NCBI RefSeq assembly: GCF_014195655.1
Contig: NZ_JACICD010000010.1
Location: forward strand, 46,587 to 110,586
From: Ancylobacter tetraedralis
Lineage (GTDB): Bacteria; Pseudomonadota; Alphaproteobacteria; Rhizobiales; Xanthobacteraceae
Reading direction: 5' to 3'
DNA length: 64,000 nucleotides
The notes beneath the pieces are model-generated. The model made no database searches. It was given only the letters and a program-made list of their open reading frames with translations, and was not told the origin of the DNA. Shown one piece after another: positions 54,308-62,479 of the stretch; the first letter of the stretch is position 1, and every line of letters begins with the position of its first letter. A program made the position numbers and the translations under genes.

Positions 54308-55126
54308 ATGAAACATCTTCTCAGCACCGCCGCCGTCATTGTCTTGGCGCAGCTCGGCATCGCTCAGGCGATGGCCTGCACGCCGACCATTCCCACGGTC
54401 GAAAAGGGCAAGCTGACGGTCGCGGCCTATGATTATCCGCCCTTCAGCGTTACCGGCCCGGGCACCAAGATCGGCGGCATCGACGCCGATATCGTCGCAC
54501 GGGCCGCCAAGGAGAACTGCCTCGAAGTGGCGCCGATGATCATGGATCCGGCGGCGACCATCCAGGCGGTCATCACCGGCAAGGCCGACGTCGCGATCGG
54601 CAGTTGGAACCGCACCGAGAAGCGCGCCGCCGTGCTCGACATCTCGGGCCCGACCTATCTCGACCCGATGGGCATCTTCAGCAAGGAGGGCTTCGACAGC
54701 GTCGAAGCGCTCAAGGGCAAGACGGTCGGCACCGTCACCGGCTATCTCTGGGTCGGCGAACTGCAGAAGCTGTTCGGCCCGAGCCTCAAGCTCTACCCCA
54801 CGCCGATCGCTCTCGCCCAGGATCTGGAAGCCGGCCGCATCGATGCCGGCGTCGATGGCTACAATTCCGGCATCTTCCTGCAGAAGACGACCGGTGGCTA
54901 CAAAGGCGTTGTCATCGTCCTCTCCAAGCCGGACGAGCGCGTTCAGGCCTCGGTGCAGCCTGCCCAGGCCGGCATCCTCTACACCAAGGGCAATGCCGCC
55001 CTCGGCAAGGCGCTCGATCTCAGCATCACGCAGCAGCACGCGGACGGCAGCATCGTGAAGGCCCTGCAGGCCGCCGGCTTCGATGCCAAGGTCGGCGACG
55101 TCGGCGAGCCGCGCATGGTCAAGTGA
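54308..55126 (+). CDS. Periplasmic amino acid-binding protein (SBP_bac_3)
   Basis: 272 residues with a signal peptide ending near AMA-22; mature KLTVAAYDYPPFSVTGPG, IDADIVARAAKENCLEVAPM, VAIGSWNRTEKRAAVLDISG and LKGKTVGTVTGYLW match family 3 binding proteins for polar amino acids and opines. A Cys pair (CTP near 24 and ENC near 73) may form a disulphide. It is the last gene of the transporter operon and is followed by a strong terminator. An N-substituted amino acid ligand is plausible given the oxidase genes downstream. Confidence 0.92.
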   Translation: MKHLLSTAAVIVLAQLGIAQAMACTPTIPTVEKGKLTVAAYDYPPFSVTGPGTKIGGIDADIVARAAKENCLEVAPMIMDPAATIQAVITGKADVAIGSWNRTEKRAAVLDISGPTYLDPMGIFSKEGFDSVEALKGKTVGTVTGYLWVGELQKLFGPSLKLYPTPIALAQDLEAGRIDAGVDGYNSGIFLQKTTGGYKGVVIVLSKPDERVQASVQPAQAGILYTKGNAALGKALDLSITQQHADGSIVKALQAAGFDAKVGDVGEPRMVK

Positions 55127-55176
55127 GCCCAGCCGACGGCAGGCTTCAGATCTCGCAAACACACGCGAAAAGCGGA

Positions 55177-55202
55177 GGGCCGGATGCATGTCCGGCCCTT
55201 TT
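55177..55202 (+). terminator. Rho-independent terminator
   Basis: Perfect 8-bp GC-rich stem gggccgga (55177-55184) / tccggccc (55191-55198) with a tgcatg loop followed by tttt, 50 bp after the binding-protein stop. Confidence 0.85.
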
Positions 55203-55228
55203 GCGTCGAACGGTTCCGGACCAGTACC

Positions 55229-56212
55229 TCAGGCCCCGTCTCCGGCGGGGTCCGTTCGTTGCGTTCCATCCTGAGTGGCCTCCGTCGCGGCCATCTCCTG
55301 CTTCAGCCAGTCGATGAAGGCGGCGGCAGCCGGATGCTGGGCGAAGCGTGGGGCGACAAAGAGCACATACCAGCCGAGCCGGACGTCGGTATGAAACAGT
55401 TCCACCAGCCGCCCATCTCCGGCCCCGCCCGGAAGGGTGAAGCGCGTCGCCAGTACGGGGCTGGGCACGGTGTCGGCGGCGTCGTAGGCCAGTGTGGCAT
55501 TCGACAGGATTGGCCCGGTGAGCCGGTGGTCACCCCCTGCTCCGACCTGCTCCAGCCATAGTTTCCACTGCTCGCGGCTCTCCTCGTGGATGAGCGGCAT
55601 TTCGGCCAGCCGGCCAGGCTGGTCGATGCCATCGAACCGGGAAATCCACCGGCGGCTTACCAAGGGAAACACCCGCGGCGATATGAGCGGCGTGACGTCC
55701 CCCGGCATCCTGTCGAAGGTCGCGTAGGTGATCATCAGGTCCATATCGACCAGATCGGCGGCGGGAATCGGATCGACCGTGCGCAGCCGGACCTCGGGCC
55801 AACCGAAAATCTCCTGGATGAGCGGCAGCCTCGGGGTCAGCCATTTTCCGGCAAGGCCAGCGACCGCGCCGATGCGCAGCGGCCCGCCTTGTCGGTCTGC
55901 CCTCAGTTCCTCGGTCGTCGCGGCGATGAGGCCGAACGCCTTGCGCAGCGTCTGATACAGCGAGAGGCCCTCGGGGGTCAGGTGAATGCCGCGCGGCCCC
56001 GCGAGAAGCAGCTTCACCCCCATCCAGTCTTCCAGATAGCGGATGTTGCGGCTCACGACGCTGTGGCTGATGCCGATGGCGTCTCCCGCGCGCCGCATCG
56101 ACCCCAGCCGACAGGTCGCCTCGAAGGAGCGGACGAGATTCAGCGGCGGCAGCGCCGCCTCTCCTCCATCCCGCGCGACGCTTCCCGCCTTTGGCGATCG
56201 CCTCTGTGCCAA
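55229..56212 (-). CDS. LysR-family regulator (GcvA-like)
   Basis: 327 residues from a TTG start; no ATG precedes the helix-turn-helix, and ggggg stands upstream. The HTH (LNLVRSFEATCRLGSMRRAG, ISHSVVSRNIRYLEDWMGVK, GIHLTPEGLSLY) and effector domain follow the GcvA-type pattern. It is divergent from the EtfBA-oxidoreductase operon, with a perfect 24-bp palindrome just upstream of its start. It probably activates that operon in response to its substrate. Confidence 0.85.
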   Translation of the reverse strand: MAQRRSPKAGSVARDGGEAALPPLNLVRSFEATCRLGSMRRAGDAIGISHSVVSRNIRYLEDWMGVKLLLAGPRGIHLTPEGLSLYQTLRKAFGLIAATTEELRADRQGGPLRIGAVAGLAGKWLTPRLPLIQEIFGWPEVRLRTVDPIPAADLVDMDLMITYATFDRMPGDVTPLISPRVFPLVSRRWISRFDGIDQPGRLAEMPLIHEESREQWKLWLEQVGAGGDHRLTGPILSNATLAYDAADTVPSPVLATRFTLPGGAGDGRLVELFHTDVRLGWYVLFVAPRFAQHPAAAAFIDWLKQEMAATEATQDGTQRTDPAGDGA

Positions 56213-56221
56213 GGCCGCCCC

Positions 56222-56245
56222 CAGTGGTTCGCTGACGAACCACTG
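56222..56245. promoter_or_regulatory. Perfect 24-bp palindromic element between lysR and etfB
   Basis: cagtggttcg (56222-56231) and cgaaccactg (56236-56245) are perfect 10-bp inverted repeats around ctga. They lie 9 bp before the LysR start in the divergent region, fitting an autoregulatory operator or a leader hairpin. Confidence 0.55.
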
Positions 56246-56394
56246 TAGGTCGATCTTCGCAATACCTCAACGGCGCGATTGAGTGGTAGCCATGTGACGA
56301 CGGGAATGCGGTTCCGGTCGAACTTGCAGCCCCCGTTGGCCTTGTCGCCGCGATGCCCTTCTCGCGTTTCCGTCGGCATCCACGGGCATGACCC

Positions 56395-57216
56395 ATGGAT
56401 GCGGCGCTCATCAACAGCGGTGCTCCCTTGCATATCGTCGTCCTGCTGAAACAAGTTTTCGACCCCAGCACCCCTCCCGATCGCATCGCGATCGGCGCCG
56501 ACCACCGTTCGATCTCGGTCGGTGCCGGCCTGACGCCGGTGATGAACGGCTACGACGCGAATGCCCTGGAAGAGGCGATACGGCTCAAGGAGCGCCATGG
56601 CGCCTCGGTCACGGCGATCAGCCTCGGCGAGGAACAGGCCAGCACCGTCGTGCGCCGGGCCCTCGCGCTGGGCGCGGATGCCGGCGTTCTGGTCGTCGCG
56701 CCTGCCGGCCTTGGTCAGGGCGCGACCTTCACCGCCGCGTTGCTGTCGGCCGCGCTGAAGCGCCTTCCGAAGGCCGATCTTGTGCTTTGCGGCCGCGCCT
56801 CGTCGGACACCGATGCCGGGCAGGTTCCCGCTATCGTCGCCGCTGCCCTGGACGCACCGCTGATCCTTCCCGTCAGCGCCGTGCTGAGTTCGGCGGAGGA
56901 CCACATCGTGGTGGAGCGCCTGTCCGATCGTGGCGTGCAGCGCCTGAAGTCGGCGTTCCCATGCGTGCTCGGGGTCTCCAACGAGGCGAACACCCCGCGC
57001 CCACCCAGCCTCAAGGGTGTCATGACCGCCAAGAAGGCGCCGCTCACGATCTGGAACAGTGCCGATCTCTCGGTCGAAACAGCGCCGGCCGTCACGCTTC
57101 AGCGCCTGTCCGCGCGAGAAAACGTGCCCGTCGACATCGAAATCATCGCCGGCAGCCCAGCAGAGGCCGGCGCCCGGCTGGCGGAACGTCTGGTGGAAGC
57201 GGAGTTCGTCCGATGA
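56395..57216 (+). CDS. etfB: Electron transfer flavoprotein beta subunit (second pair)
   Basis: 273 residues, longer than usual by an N-terminal extension; the core begins about LHIVVLLKQVFDPSTPPDRI. ALGADAGVLVVAP, LVLCGRASSDTDAGQVPAIV and SLKGVMTAKKAPL are the EtfB family segments. It is clearly divergent from the first pair, resembling the FixA/EtfB types tied to dedicated dehydrogenases. The ATG of etfA overlaps its stop (ATGA). It is first in the operon with the opine-oxidase-like FAD proteins, so those enzymes probably donate electrons to it. Confidence 0.9.
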   Translation: MDAALINSGAPLHIVVLLKQVFDPSTPPDRIAIGADHRSISVGAGLTPVMNGYDANALEEAIRLKERHGASVTAISLGEEQASTVVRRALALGADAGVLVVAPAGLGQGATFTAALLSAALKRLPKADLVLCGRASSDTDAGQVPAIVAAALDAPLILPVSAVLSSAEDHIVVERLSDRGVQRLKSAFPCVLGVSNEANTPRPPSLKGVMTAKKAPLTIWNSADLSVETAPAVTLQRLSARENVPVDIEIIAGSPAEAGARLAERLVEAEFVR

Positions 57217-58193
57217 ACGGCATCCTTGTCTTCGGCAATGGCGCGGGCGGCGCCCTCGATCCCGCGTCCTGGGGGCTCGGCAACCTCGCTGACGAACTGG
57301 CCCGCAAGCTCGGCGGCGCGCCGGTGGCCGGCGCTCTCGTCGGAAGCGACGTGTCCGCCGCCGCCGCGATCTGGGCCGCCGGCGGACCGGATCGGATCAT
57401 GCTGATCGAACACCCCTCTTTGGCCGCCTATACGAGCGAAGCCTACATCGCCGCGGCACAGGCGATCATCGGCGCGGTGCAGCCGAGGCTGGTGATCTTT
57501 CCGCACAGCACGGACACGTCCGAATGGGTGCCCCGCCTCGCCGCCGGCCTCGGCTGCGGCCTCGTGACGGCGTGCAGCGGTCTCTCGGCGGAAAACGCCC
57601 GGCTGCTGGCGGTTAAGCCGGTTTGCGGCGGCTGTATCGAGGCAAGCTATGCGATCGAGGGCGAGCTACAGATGGTCACCTTCGCCGGCTCGCTGCCGGA
57701 AGGACGACGGCAAGCGCCGCCGGGCGAAGTCGTCTCGCTCGCCCTGCCCCTGTTCACGCCGCGCGTCGAATGGCTGGCGGATATGGCGAACGACGCCGAC
57801 GACGGTCCGAAACTGAAGGATGCGAGGATCGTCGTCGCGGGCGGGCTTGGCATCGGCGATTCCGGCAACTGGTTGCTTGTGGAGGCGGCGGCGTCCGCCC
57901 TCCACGCGGCGGTCGGCGCGAGCCGAGCGGCCGTCGAGATGGGCTGGGCGCCATCCGCGCGGCAGGTCGGCTTCAGCGGGGCGAAGATAGCGCCGGAGCT
58001 CTATGTGGCGATCGGCATCTCCGGCGCGCAGCATCACATGGCGGGCCTCGCCCGCGCGAAGACGATCGTGGCGATCAATTCCGATCCGAACGCCGTCATC
58101 TTCCGCCATGCGCATTTCGGCGTCGTCGGCGACGCCCGCCTTGTCGTGCCGGCTTTTCTTCAACGCCTGACCGAACTTCGCAAGCAGGGGTGA
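57213..58193 (+). CDS. etfA: Electron transfer flavoprotein alpha subunit (second pair)
   Basis: 326 residues. The FAD domain is recognisable in [55 protein letters not shown] and IVAINSDPNAVIFRHAHFGV. The N-terminal half is strongly diverged from the first EtfA. It forms a heterodimer with the preceding EtfB. The next oxidoreductase gene starts 6 bp after the stop. Confidence 0.92.
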   Translation: MNGILVFGNGAGGALDPASWGLGNLADELARKLGGAPVAGALVGSDVSAAAAIWAAGGPDRIMLIEHPSLAAYTSEAYIAAAQAIIGAVQPRLVIFPHSTDTSEWVPRLAAGLGCGLVTACSGLSAENARLLAVKPVCGGCIEASYAIEGELQMVTFAGSLPEGRRQAPPGEVVSLALPLFTPRVEWLADMANDADDGPKLKDARIVVAGGLGIGDSGNWLLVEAAASALHAAVGASRAAVEMGWAPSARQVGFSGAKIAPELYVAIGISGAQHHMAGLARAKTIVAINSDPNAVIFRHAHFGVVGDARLVVPAFLQRLTELRKQG

Positions 58194-58199
58194 TGCGCC

Positions 58200-59705
58200 A
58201 TGTCCGAGGCATCGAAGAAGGTCATGGTGATCGGTGCCGGCCCTGCCGGCTGCGCCGCCGCCCTTGCCGCCGCCGGGTACGGTCTTGACGTCACGCTCGT
58301 TGACGAGCATCCGCAGGCGGTGTCGGCGATGAGCCTCGACGCGCCCTATTTCTACGGGTCGCGGCTCGCGCCGGTGCTGTCCAATGACGGCGAGATCGCC
58401 GACCGCGTCCTAGGTGCCAATGAGGGGCTGATGGAATGCCTCGACGCCGGTGTCGAGGTCCTCGTGGGCACCAGCGCCTGGGGAGTGTTCCGGTCGGGGC
58501 CCAACAGCCGCCACCTCGCGGGCGATCAGGTTGGCGTTGCCGATCGCGAGCGGAGCTGGATGCTGCCGTTCGACTATCTCGTCATCGCCAGCGGCGCGCG
58601 CGACCTCGTGCTGTCCTTTCCGGGGTGGGAACTGCCCGGCGTGCTGGGGGTAATGGGTGCCAGCATGCTGCTGCGCAGCTACGAGGCCCTCGGCGGCCGC
58701 AGCCTGCTGATCCTGGGCAGCGGCAATGCCGCCCTCGCCTTCGCCCGCGATGCTCTCTCCGCGGGCCTCACGATTGCCGGCATCGCCGAGCCGGCGCCGC
58801 AGGTGCAGGGCGATGCCGCGCTCGCGCGCGAGCTGGAAGAGGCGGGCGCGCGCTTCTATCTCGGCCATACGATCCAGCGCGCCCTCGGCGAGGGCTCGGT
58901 GAGCGGCGCCAGGCTCGCCGGTCATGACGGCAGCGATCGCCCGGGCCAGACCATCGATGTGCCGTGCGATACGATTTGCCTCGCCTTCGGCATGGTGCCG
59001 AATGTCGAGCTGCCGGCGGTGGCCGGCTGCGCGATCGGCTTCGACCCGGCGCGCAGCGGCTGGGCGCCCATGGTCGACGCGAACATGGAGACGACCCTGC
59101 CGGGCATCTTCGTCGTCGGCGACGCGGCGGGCGTCAGCGAAGCCGGGTGCCTGGACAGTGCTGGCGCCGTCGCGCAGGCGCACAGGGCGGCAGCGTCGAT
59201 CGCCATGCGCGAGGGCTTGCGCGCCGCGCCGGCAGACGCGCCGCCTCGGCCTACCGCCAGCGCGGCGACGCACTTCCCGCCCGATCTCTGGCTGTCATCG
59301 CTGACCGCAAGCGGCGGCATGGATGTGCTCGTGTGCCAGTGCGAGGAGGTCTCGCGCCGTGATCTCGTCACGGTCGCCCCTCCAGCTTATCTCCGGGCAT
59401 CGGAAAAGATCGCTCCCGATGCCGTCACGATGCTGACCGTGAATGGCCATCCCAGCCAGGATTCGCTGAAGCGCCTCACTCGCGCCGGGATGGGCCATTG
59501 CCAGGGCAAGCGCTGCCGCGAGCATTCGGCCATGTTGCTCGCACGGGCGGCTGGCGTCGACCTCGCCGACGTGGTGACCGGCAGCTACCGGATACCGGTG
59601 CGGCCGATCCCGCTCGGCGTCATCGCGCCGGCGGACGAGAGCGCGCAGATGCGGGCCGACTGGCCGGTGTGGCTGCATCCGGTCGCCGAAGAGACCGGCC
59701 ACTGA
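58200..59705 (+). CDS. NAD/FAD-binding oxidoreductase with BFD-like 2Fe-2S domain (OoxA/HcnB-like subunit A)
   Basis: 501 residues: N-terminal FAD motif VIGAGPAGCAAALAAAGYGL, a second dinucleotide motif LLILGSGNAALAFARDAL (about 175), FAD motif FVVGDAAGVSEAG, then a C-terminal BFD-like [2Fe-2S] domain with VCQCEEVSRRD (Cys about 378/380) and GHCQGKRC (about 434/439). This is the layout of the A subunit of opine oxidase, HCN synthase HcnB and D-hydroxyproline dehydrogenases. With the DadA-like protein encoded next it would oxidise an N-substituted amino acid and pass electrons to the adjacent ETF. Confidence 0.88.
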   Translation: MSEASKKVMVIGAGPAGCAAALAAAGYGLDVTLVDEHPQAVSAMSLDAPYFYGSRLAPVLSNDGEIADRVLGANEGLMECLDAGVEVLVGTSAWGVFRSGPNSRHLAGDQVGVADRERSWMLPFDYLVIASGARDLVLSFPGWELPGVLGVMGASMLLRSYEALGGRSLLILGSGNAALAFARDALSAGLTIAGIAEPAPQVQGDAALARELEEAGARFYLGHTIQRALGEGSVSGARLAGHDGSDRPGQTIDVPCDTICLAFGMVPNVELPAVAGCAIGFDPARSGWAPMVDANMETTLPGIFVVGDAAGVSEAGCLDSAGAVAQAHRAAASIAMREGLRAAPADAPPRPTASAATHFPPDLWLSSLTASGGMDVLVCQCEEVSRRDLVTVAPPAYLRASEKIAPDAVTMLTVNGHPSQDSLKRLTRAGMGHCQGKRCREHSAMLLARAAGVDLADVVTGSYRIPVRPIPLGVIAPADESAQMRADWPVWLHPVAEETGH

Positions 59706-59747
59706 GCCGACCTTCCGAGAATCACACGAACGGGCATCGGAACGAAC

Positions 59748-60908
59748 ATGGAAACGGCGGATGTCGTGATCGTCGGCGCGGGAATCATCGGTCTTTCGGC
59801 CGGTTACTGGCTGGCGAAGGCGGGCGCGAAGGTCGTCGTGCTGGACAAGGGCCGCGCCGCCCAGGAATCGTCCTCGCGCGCCACCGGGTTCCTGAGCCTC
59901 CGCGGCGAGGAGCCGCTTGAAGCCCCTCTCGCGCTCGCCGCCGAACGGCTCTGGAACACACTCGACGAGGAACTGGGCTACCCCACCGAGTGGCGGCAGA
60001 AGGGGCGGCTATGGGTCGCGCTCGGCGAGCACGAGCGTGACGCCCTCGATGAGAAATACCGCGGCTTCCTCAATACCGGCATTCCGTTCGAGCGCATTGA
60101 CGGCGAGCGGTGCCGCGAGATCGCGCCCAGCCTCAGCCCGGCGGTGATCGGTGGCATCCATACGCCCCGCTCCGGCCACGCCAACCCTCAGCGGACCACG
60201 CAGGCTTTCGCCTGGGCGCTACGCGATCGCGGCGGCGCGATCATCGAGGAGCGGCCGGTGACCGGCATCCATGTCGCGGGAGGCAAGGTGACAGGTGTCG
60301 CCACCCCGGCCGGCGACATAAGCGCCGGCGTCGTGGTGGTGGCGGCCGGCGCGCAGACCTCGAAGGTCGCCGCGCTCGCGCATGTGGAGGTCCCCACCGC
60401 CACGGTGCGTCTCGAAGCCTGCGTGACCGCGCCGCTGCCGCCTTTGTTCGACGTGGCGATGGTCGGCGGCGGCCTGTCGCTGCGCCAGACACGGCGCGGC
60501 AATATCCATTTCAACGGCGGCCCGCATGAATGGGTCGATGTCGAACTCACCGAGGAACCTGCCAAGCCGAACACCCCGATCCTGCGCAACATCGCGCGGC
60601 GCCTGGCCGAACTGATGCCCGGCATTCGGGACATTCCGCTGCTGCGCAGCTGGGCGGGGGTGCTGGAGGTCACGCCGGATCAGATGACCATACTCGAGCG
60701 CCTGTCCGATCCCGATGGCCTGATCGTCGCAAGCTGTTCGGGCCACGGCTTCGGCATGGCTCCGAGCGCCGGGCTGGCGATCAGCGAGCTGGCGCAGCAC
60801 CGCCGCACCTCGCTGCCGATAGAAGCGCTGGGCCTGTCCCGCTTCAGCACGCTCCCGCGCGACTGGAAAGCCAGGCGCCGGTGGGAACCCGGTCGATACA
60901 ACACCTAG
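59748..60908 (+). CDS. DadA-like FAD-dependent amine/amino acid oxidoreductase (OoxB/HcnC-like subunit B)
   Basis: 386 residues, DAO family: FAD motif VIVGAGIIGLSAGYWLAKAG, SSRATGFLSLRGEEP, PRSGHANPQRTTQAFAWAL and C-terminal ASCSGHGFGMAPSAGLAISE. This matches the catalytic B subunit of opine oxidase-type complexes and sarcosine oxidase-beta relatives. It lies 42 bp after the A subunit and is the last gene of the EtfBA operon. The substrate is probably a glycine- or alanine-type secondary or tertiary amine, not further defined. Confidence 0.88.
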   Translation: METADVVIVGAGIIGLSAGYWLAKAGAKVVVLDKGRAAQESSSRATGFLSLRGEEPLEAPLALAAERLWNTLDEELGYPTEWRQKGRLWVALGEHERDALDEKYRGFLNTGIPFERIDGERCREIAPSLSPAVIGGIHTPRSGHANPQRTTQAFAWALRDRGGAIIEERPVTGIHVAGGKVTGVATPAGDISAGVVVVAAGAQTSKVAALAHVEVPTATVRLEACVTAPLPPLFDVAMVGGGLSLRQTRRGNIHFNGGPHEWVDVELTEEPAKPNTPILRNIARRLAELMPGIRDIPLLRSWAGVLEVTPDQMTILERLSDPDGLIVASCSGHGFGMAPSAGLAISELAQHRRTSLPIEALGLSRFSTLPRDWKARRRWEPGRYNT

Positions 60909-61059
60909 CGTTGGCGCCTGCCCCGTGACTCTCGCGCGGTCGCCATGCGCTTCGGCGAAAACGCAGAGCATGGACCATGCTCTGCCGAGACGTGCCGGCT
61001 TTATCCGCCAGCAACGCGCCATGACGCCATCTTGTGCTCGAATCCGACAGGCGCTGACC
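60909..61059. other. Gap before the conjugative-element remnant
   Basis: No gene is supported; the catabolic cargo ends and degraded mobile-element sequence begins in this stretch. Confidence 0.35.
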
Positions 61060-61330
61060 ATGGCAAAGTTGAAGCTCGGCCCGCTGTCGGACGACAAGCC
61101 CGTACCCGCCCGTGCCGCTGCAGCGGAGTTGCTCTGCCTATGCTGAAGCGCTCGCCGGTGAGGCCGGCCCGTCGATCGCGGGTCCTGTCGAGCCGACCGT
61201 GCCGATGCCAGACCGGTTCATCGCTTCAGATCGAGGAATTGCCAAGGCGCGGCGGGTAGGAGCAACGCAACCTCATACCGGGTTTCCGCACCTCTATACC
61301 GCCACTTCAAGTGAGTGTCGGTATCGGTGA
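61060..61330 (+). pseudogene. Decayed DUF2274 (trb-operon-associated) gene
   Basis: The ATG at 61060 begins AKLKLGPLSDDKPVPARAAA, the conserved start of DUF2274 proteins. An internal deletion and frameshift follow; in the next frame YAEALAGEAGPSIAGPVEP and DRFIASDRGIAKARR give the family's remaining segments, ending SSECRYR-stop at 61330. DUF2274 genes normally follow trbI at the end of the conjugation operon of alphaproteobacterial integrative elements. It shows that the 25.7-61.3 kb element once carried conjugation genes. Confidence 0.7.
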
Positions 61331-61339
61331 CTGCGGACC
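61316..61339. other. attR-like end of the second element
   Basis: tgtcggtatcggtgactgcg, followed by gacc, repeats the left arm of the attP-like site at 25651-25674 with one mismatch and loses similarity right after the central cc (61338-61339), where a serine recombinase would cross over. The next bases do not show the expected tRNA 3' end, so the chromosomal half-site is unconfirmed. Confidence 0.6.
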
Positions 61340-61752
61340 ACCTGCACGACGTCGCGAGCATGTTGAAGGCGTACTCCCGCGAGGGGTTAGGCGCCTCCTC
61401 GATGCGGCCCCTCACGGCCGTAGAGATTGCTGGTTCTGGCTCGTCCACTCGGTGGAATTGGCGAGGGGCGAACGCCTGATTGACGAGTACGGAGCGGCTT
61501 GGCGATGAGCAGGAGGGCTGCTGCCGGCGCTGCGCCGAGAGCCGACATCCCCGTGACTACGCAATTCGGACCTCTGGCTACCTTGCGTGAATAGACTAGT
61601 TACGAGACATTGGCAGTGACAGAAGACTTCGTCGCAGTTCTGTGTCGGATGGCCGTAAACAAGGCATCTATGGCATTCTACGGTCGGGGATCGGTCCCTT
61701 AATATCCGACATCGACCGTCGCCCCAAGGGCCCTGTTCTGTCGGAGTCTGCC
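61340..61752. other. Intergenic stretch right of the island border, no gene seen
   Basis: About 410 bp. Only short frames without recognisable motifs are present. This should be the first chromosomal DNA beyond the second element. Confidence 0.35.
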
Positions 61753-62472
61753 ATGAGCCGCCTCAGAGATTTCGTCATAGACGCCCATGGCGGCCTGCCG
61801 CGCTGGCAGGAGTTCGAGCAAGTCTCGGCGGACCTTCACCAGGGTGGCGTGCTCTGGGGCCTGAAGGGCCAGCCGGACACGCTGAGCCGCACCAATGTCA
61901 CGGTAGGTCTCCGCAGTGAATGGGCCTCCCACGCGCCGTTCGGGACCGATCGGCGCCGCTCGCGCTTCGAGCCGGGGCGCGTCGCGCTCGAGAGCATGGA
62001 CGGCACGCGGCTGGAGGAACTGGCGGCGCCGCGGCAGAGCTTTGCCGGCCATACCCTCCAGACGCCGTGGACCGACCTGCAACTGGCCTATTTTGCCGGC
62101 TGCGCGATGTGGACCTATCTGACCCTGCCGTTCCTGCTCGCCTGGCCGGGCGTGGAGTCGGAGGAACTGGAGCCCTGGACGACCGACAGCGGCGACTGGC
62201 GCCGTCTCGCCGTGCGTTTTCCCCCGACCATCGCGACGCATAGCACGCTGCAGACGCTTTATTTCGATGGCGACGGGCTGCTGAAGCGGCATGACTATAA
62301 TGTCGAGATCGCTGGCAACACGCCCGGGGCTCACCTCGTCGGCGATTATGTCGAGGTCTCCGGCATCCGCTTCCCGAGCCGCCGGCGCATCTATGCGCGG
62401 CAGCCGGACGACAGCTTCGGCACGGAGCCGCTGGTGGTCTCCATCGACCTGTCGAACATCCGCCTCTCCTGA
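61753..62472 (+). CDS. Conserved hypothetical protein
   Basis: 239 residues from the ATG at 61753 (MSRLRDFVIDAHGGLPRWQE). It reads like a soluble beta-rich protein with repeated strands (GVLWGLKGQPDTLSRTNVTV, HSTLQTLYFDGDGLLKRHDY) and a central aromatic segment (LQLAYFAGCAMWTYLTLPF). No enzyme motif is recognised and no function is assigned. It is convergent with the AraC-family regulator. The upstream 37 codons of the open frame have no support. Confidence 0.75.
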   Translation: MSRLRDFVIDAHGGLPRWQEFEQVSADLHQGGVLWGLKGQPDTLSRTNVTVGLRSEWASHAPFGTDRRRSRFEPGRVALESMDGTRLEELAAPRQSFAGHTLQTPWTDLQLAYFAGCAMWTYLTLPFLLAWPGVESEELEPWTTDSGDWRRLAVRFPPTIATHSTLQTLYFDGDGLLKRHDYNVEIAGNTPGAHLVGDYVEVSGIRFPSRRRIYARQPDDSFGTEPLVVSIDLSNIRLS

Positions 62473-62479
62473 ACGACGG

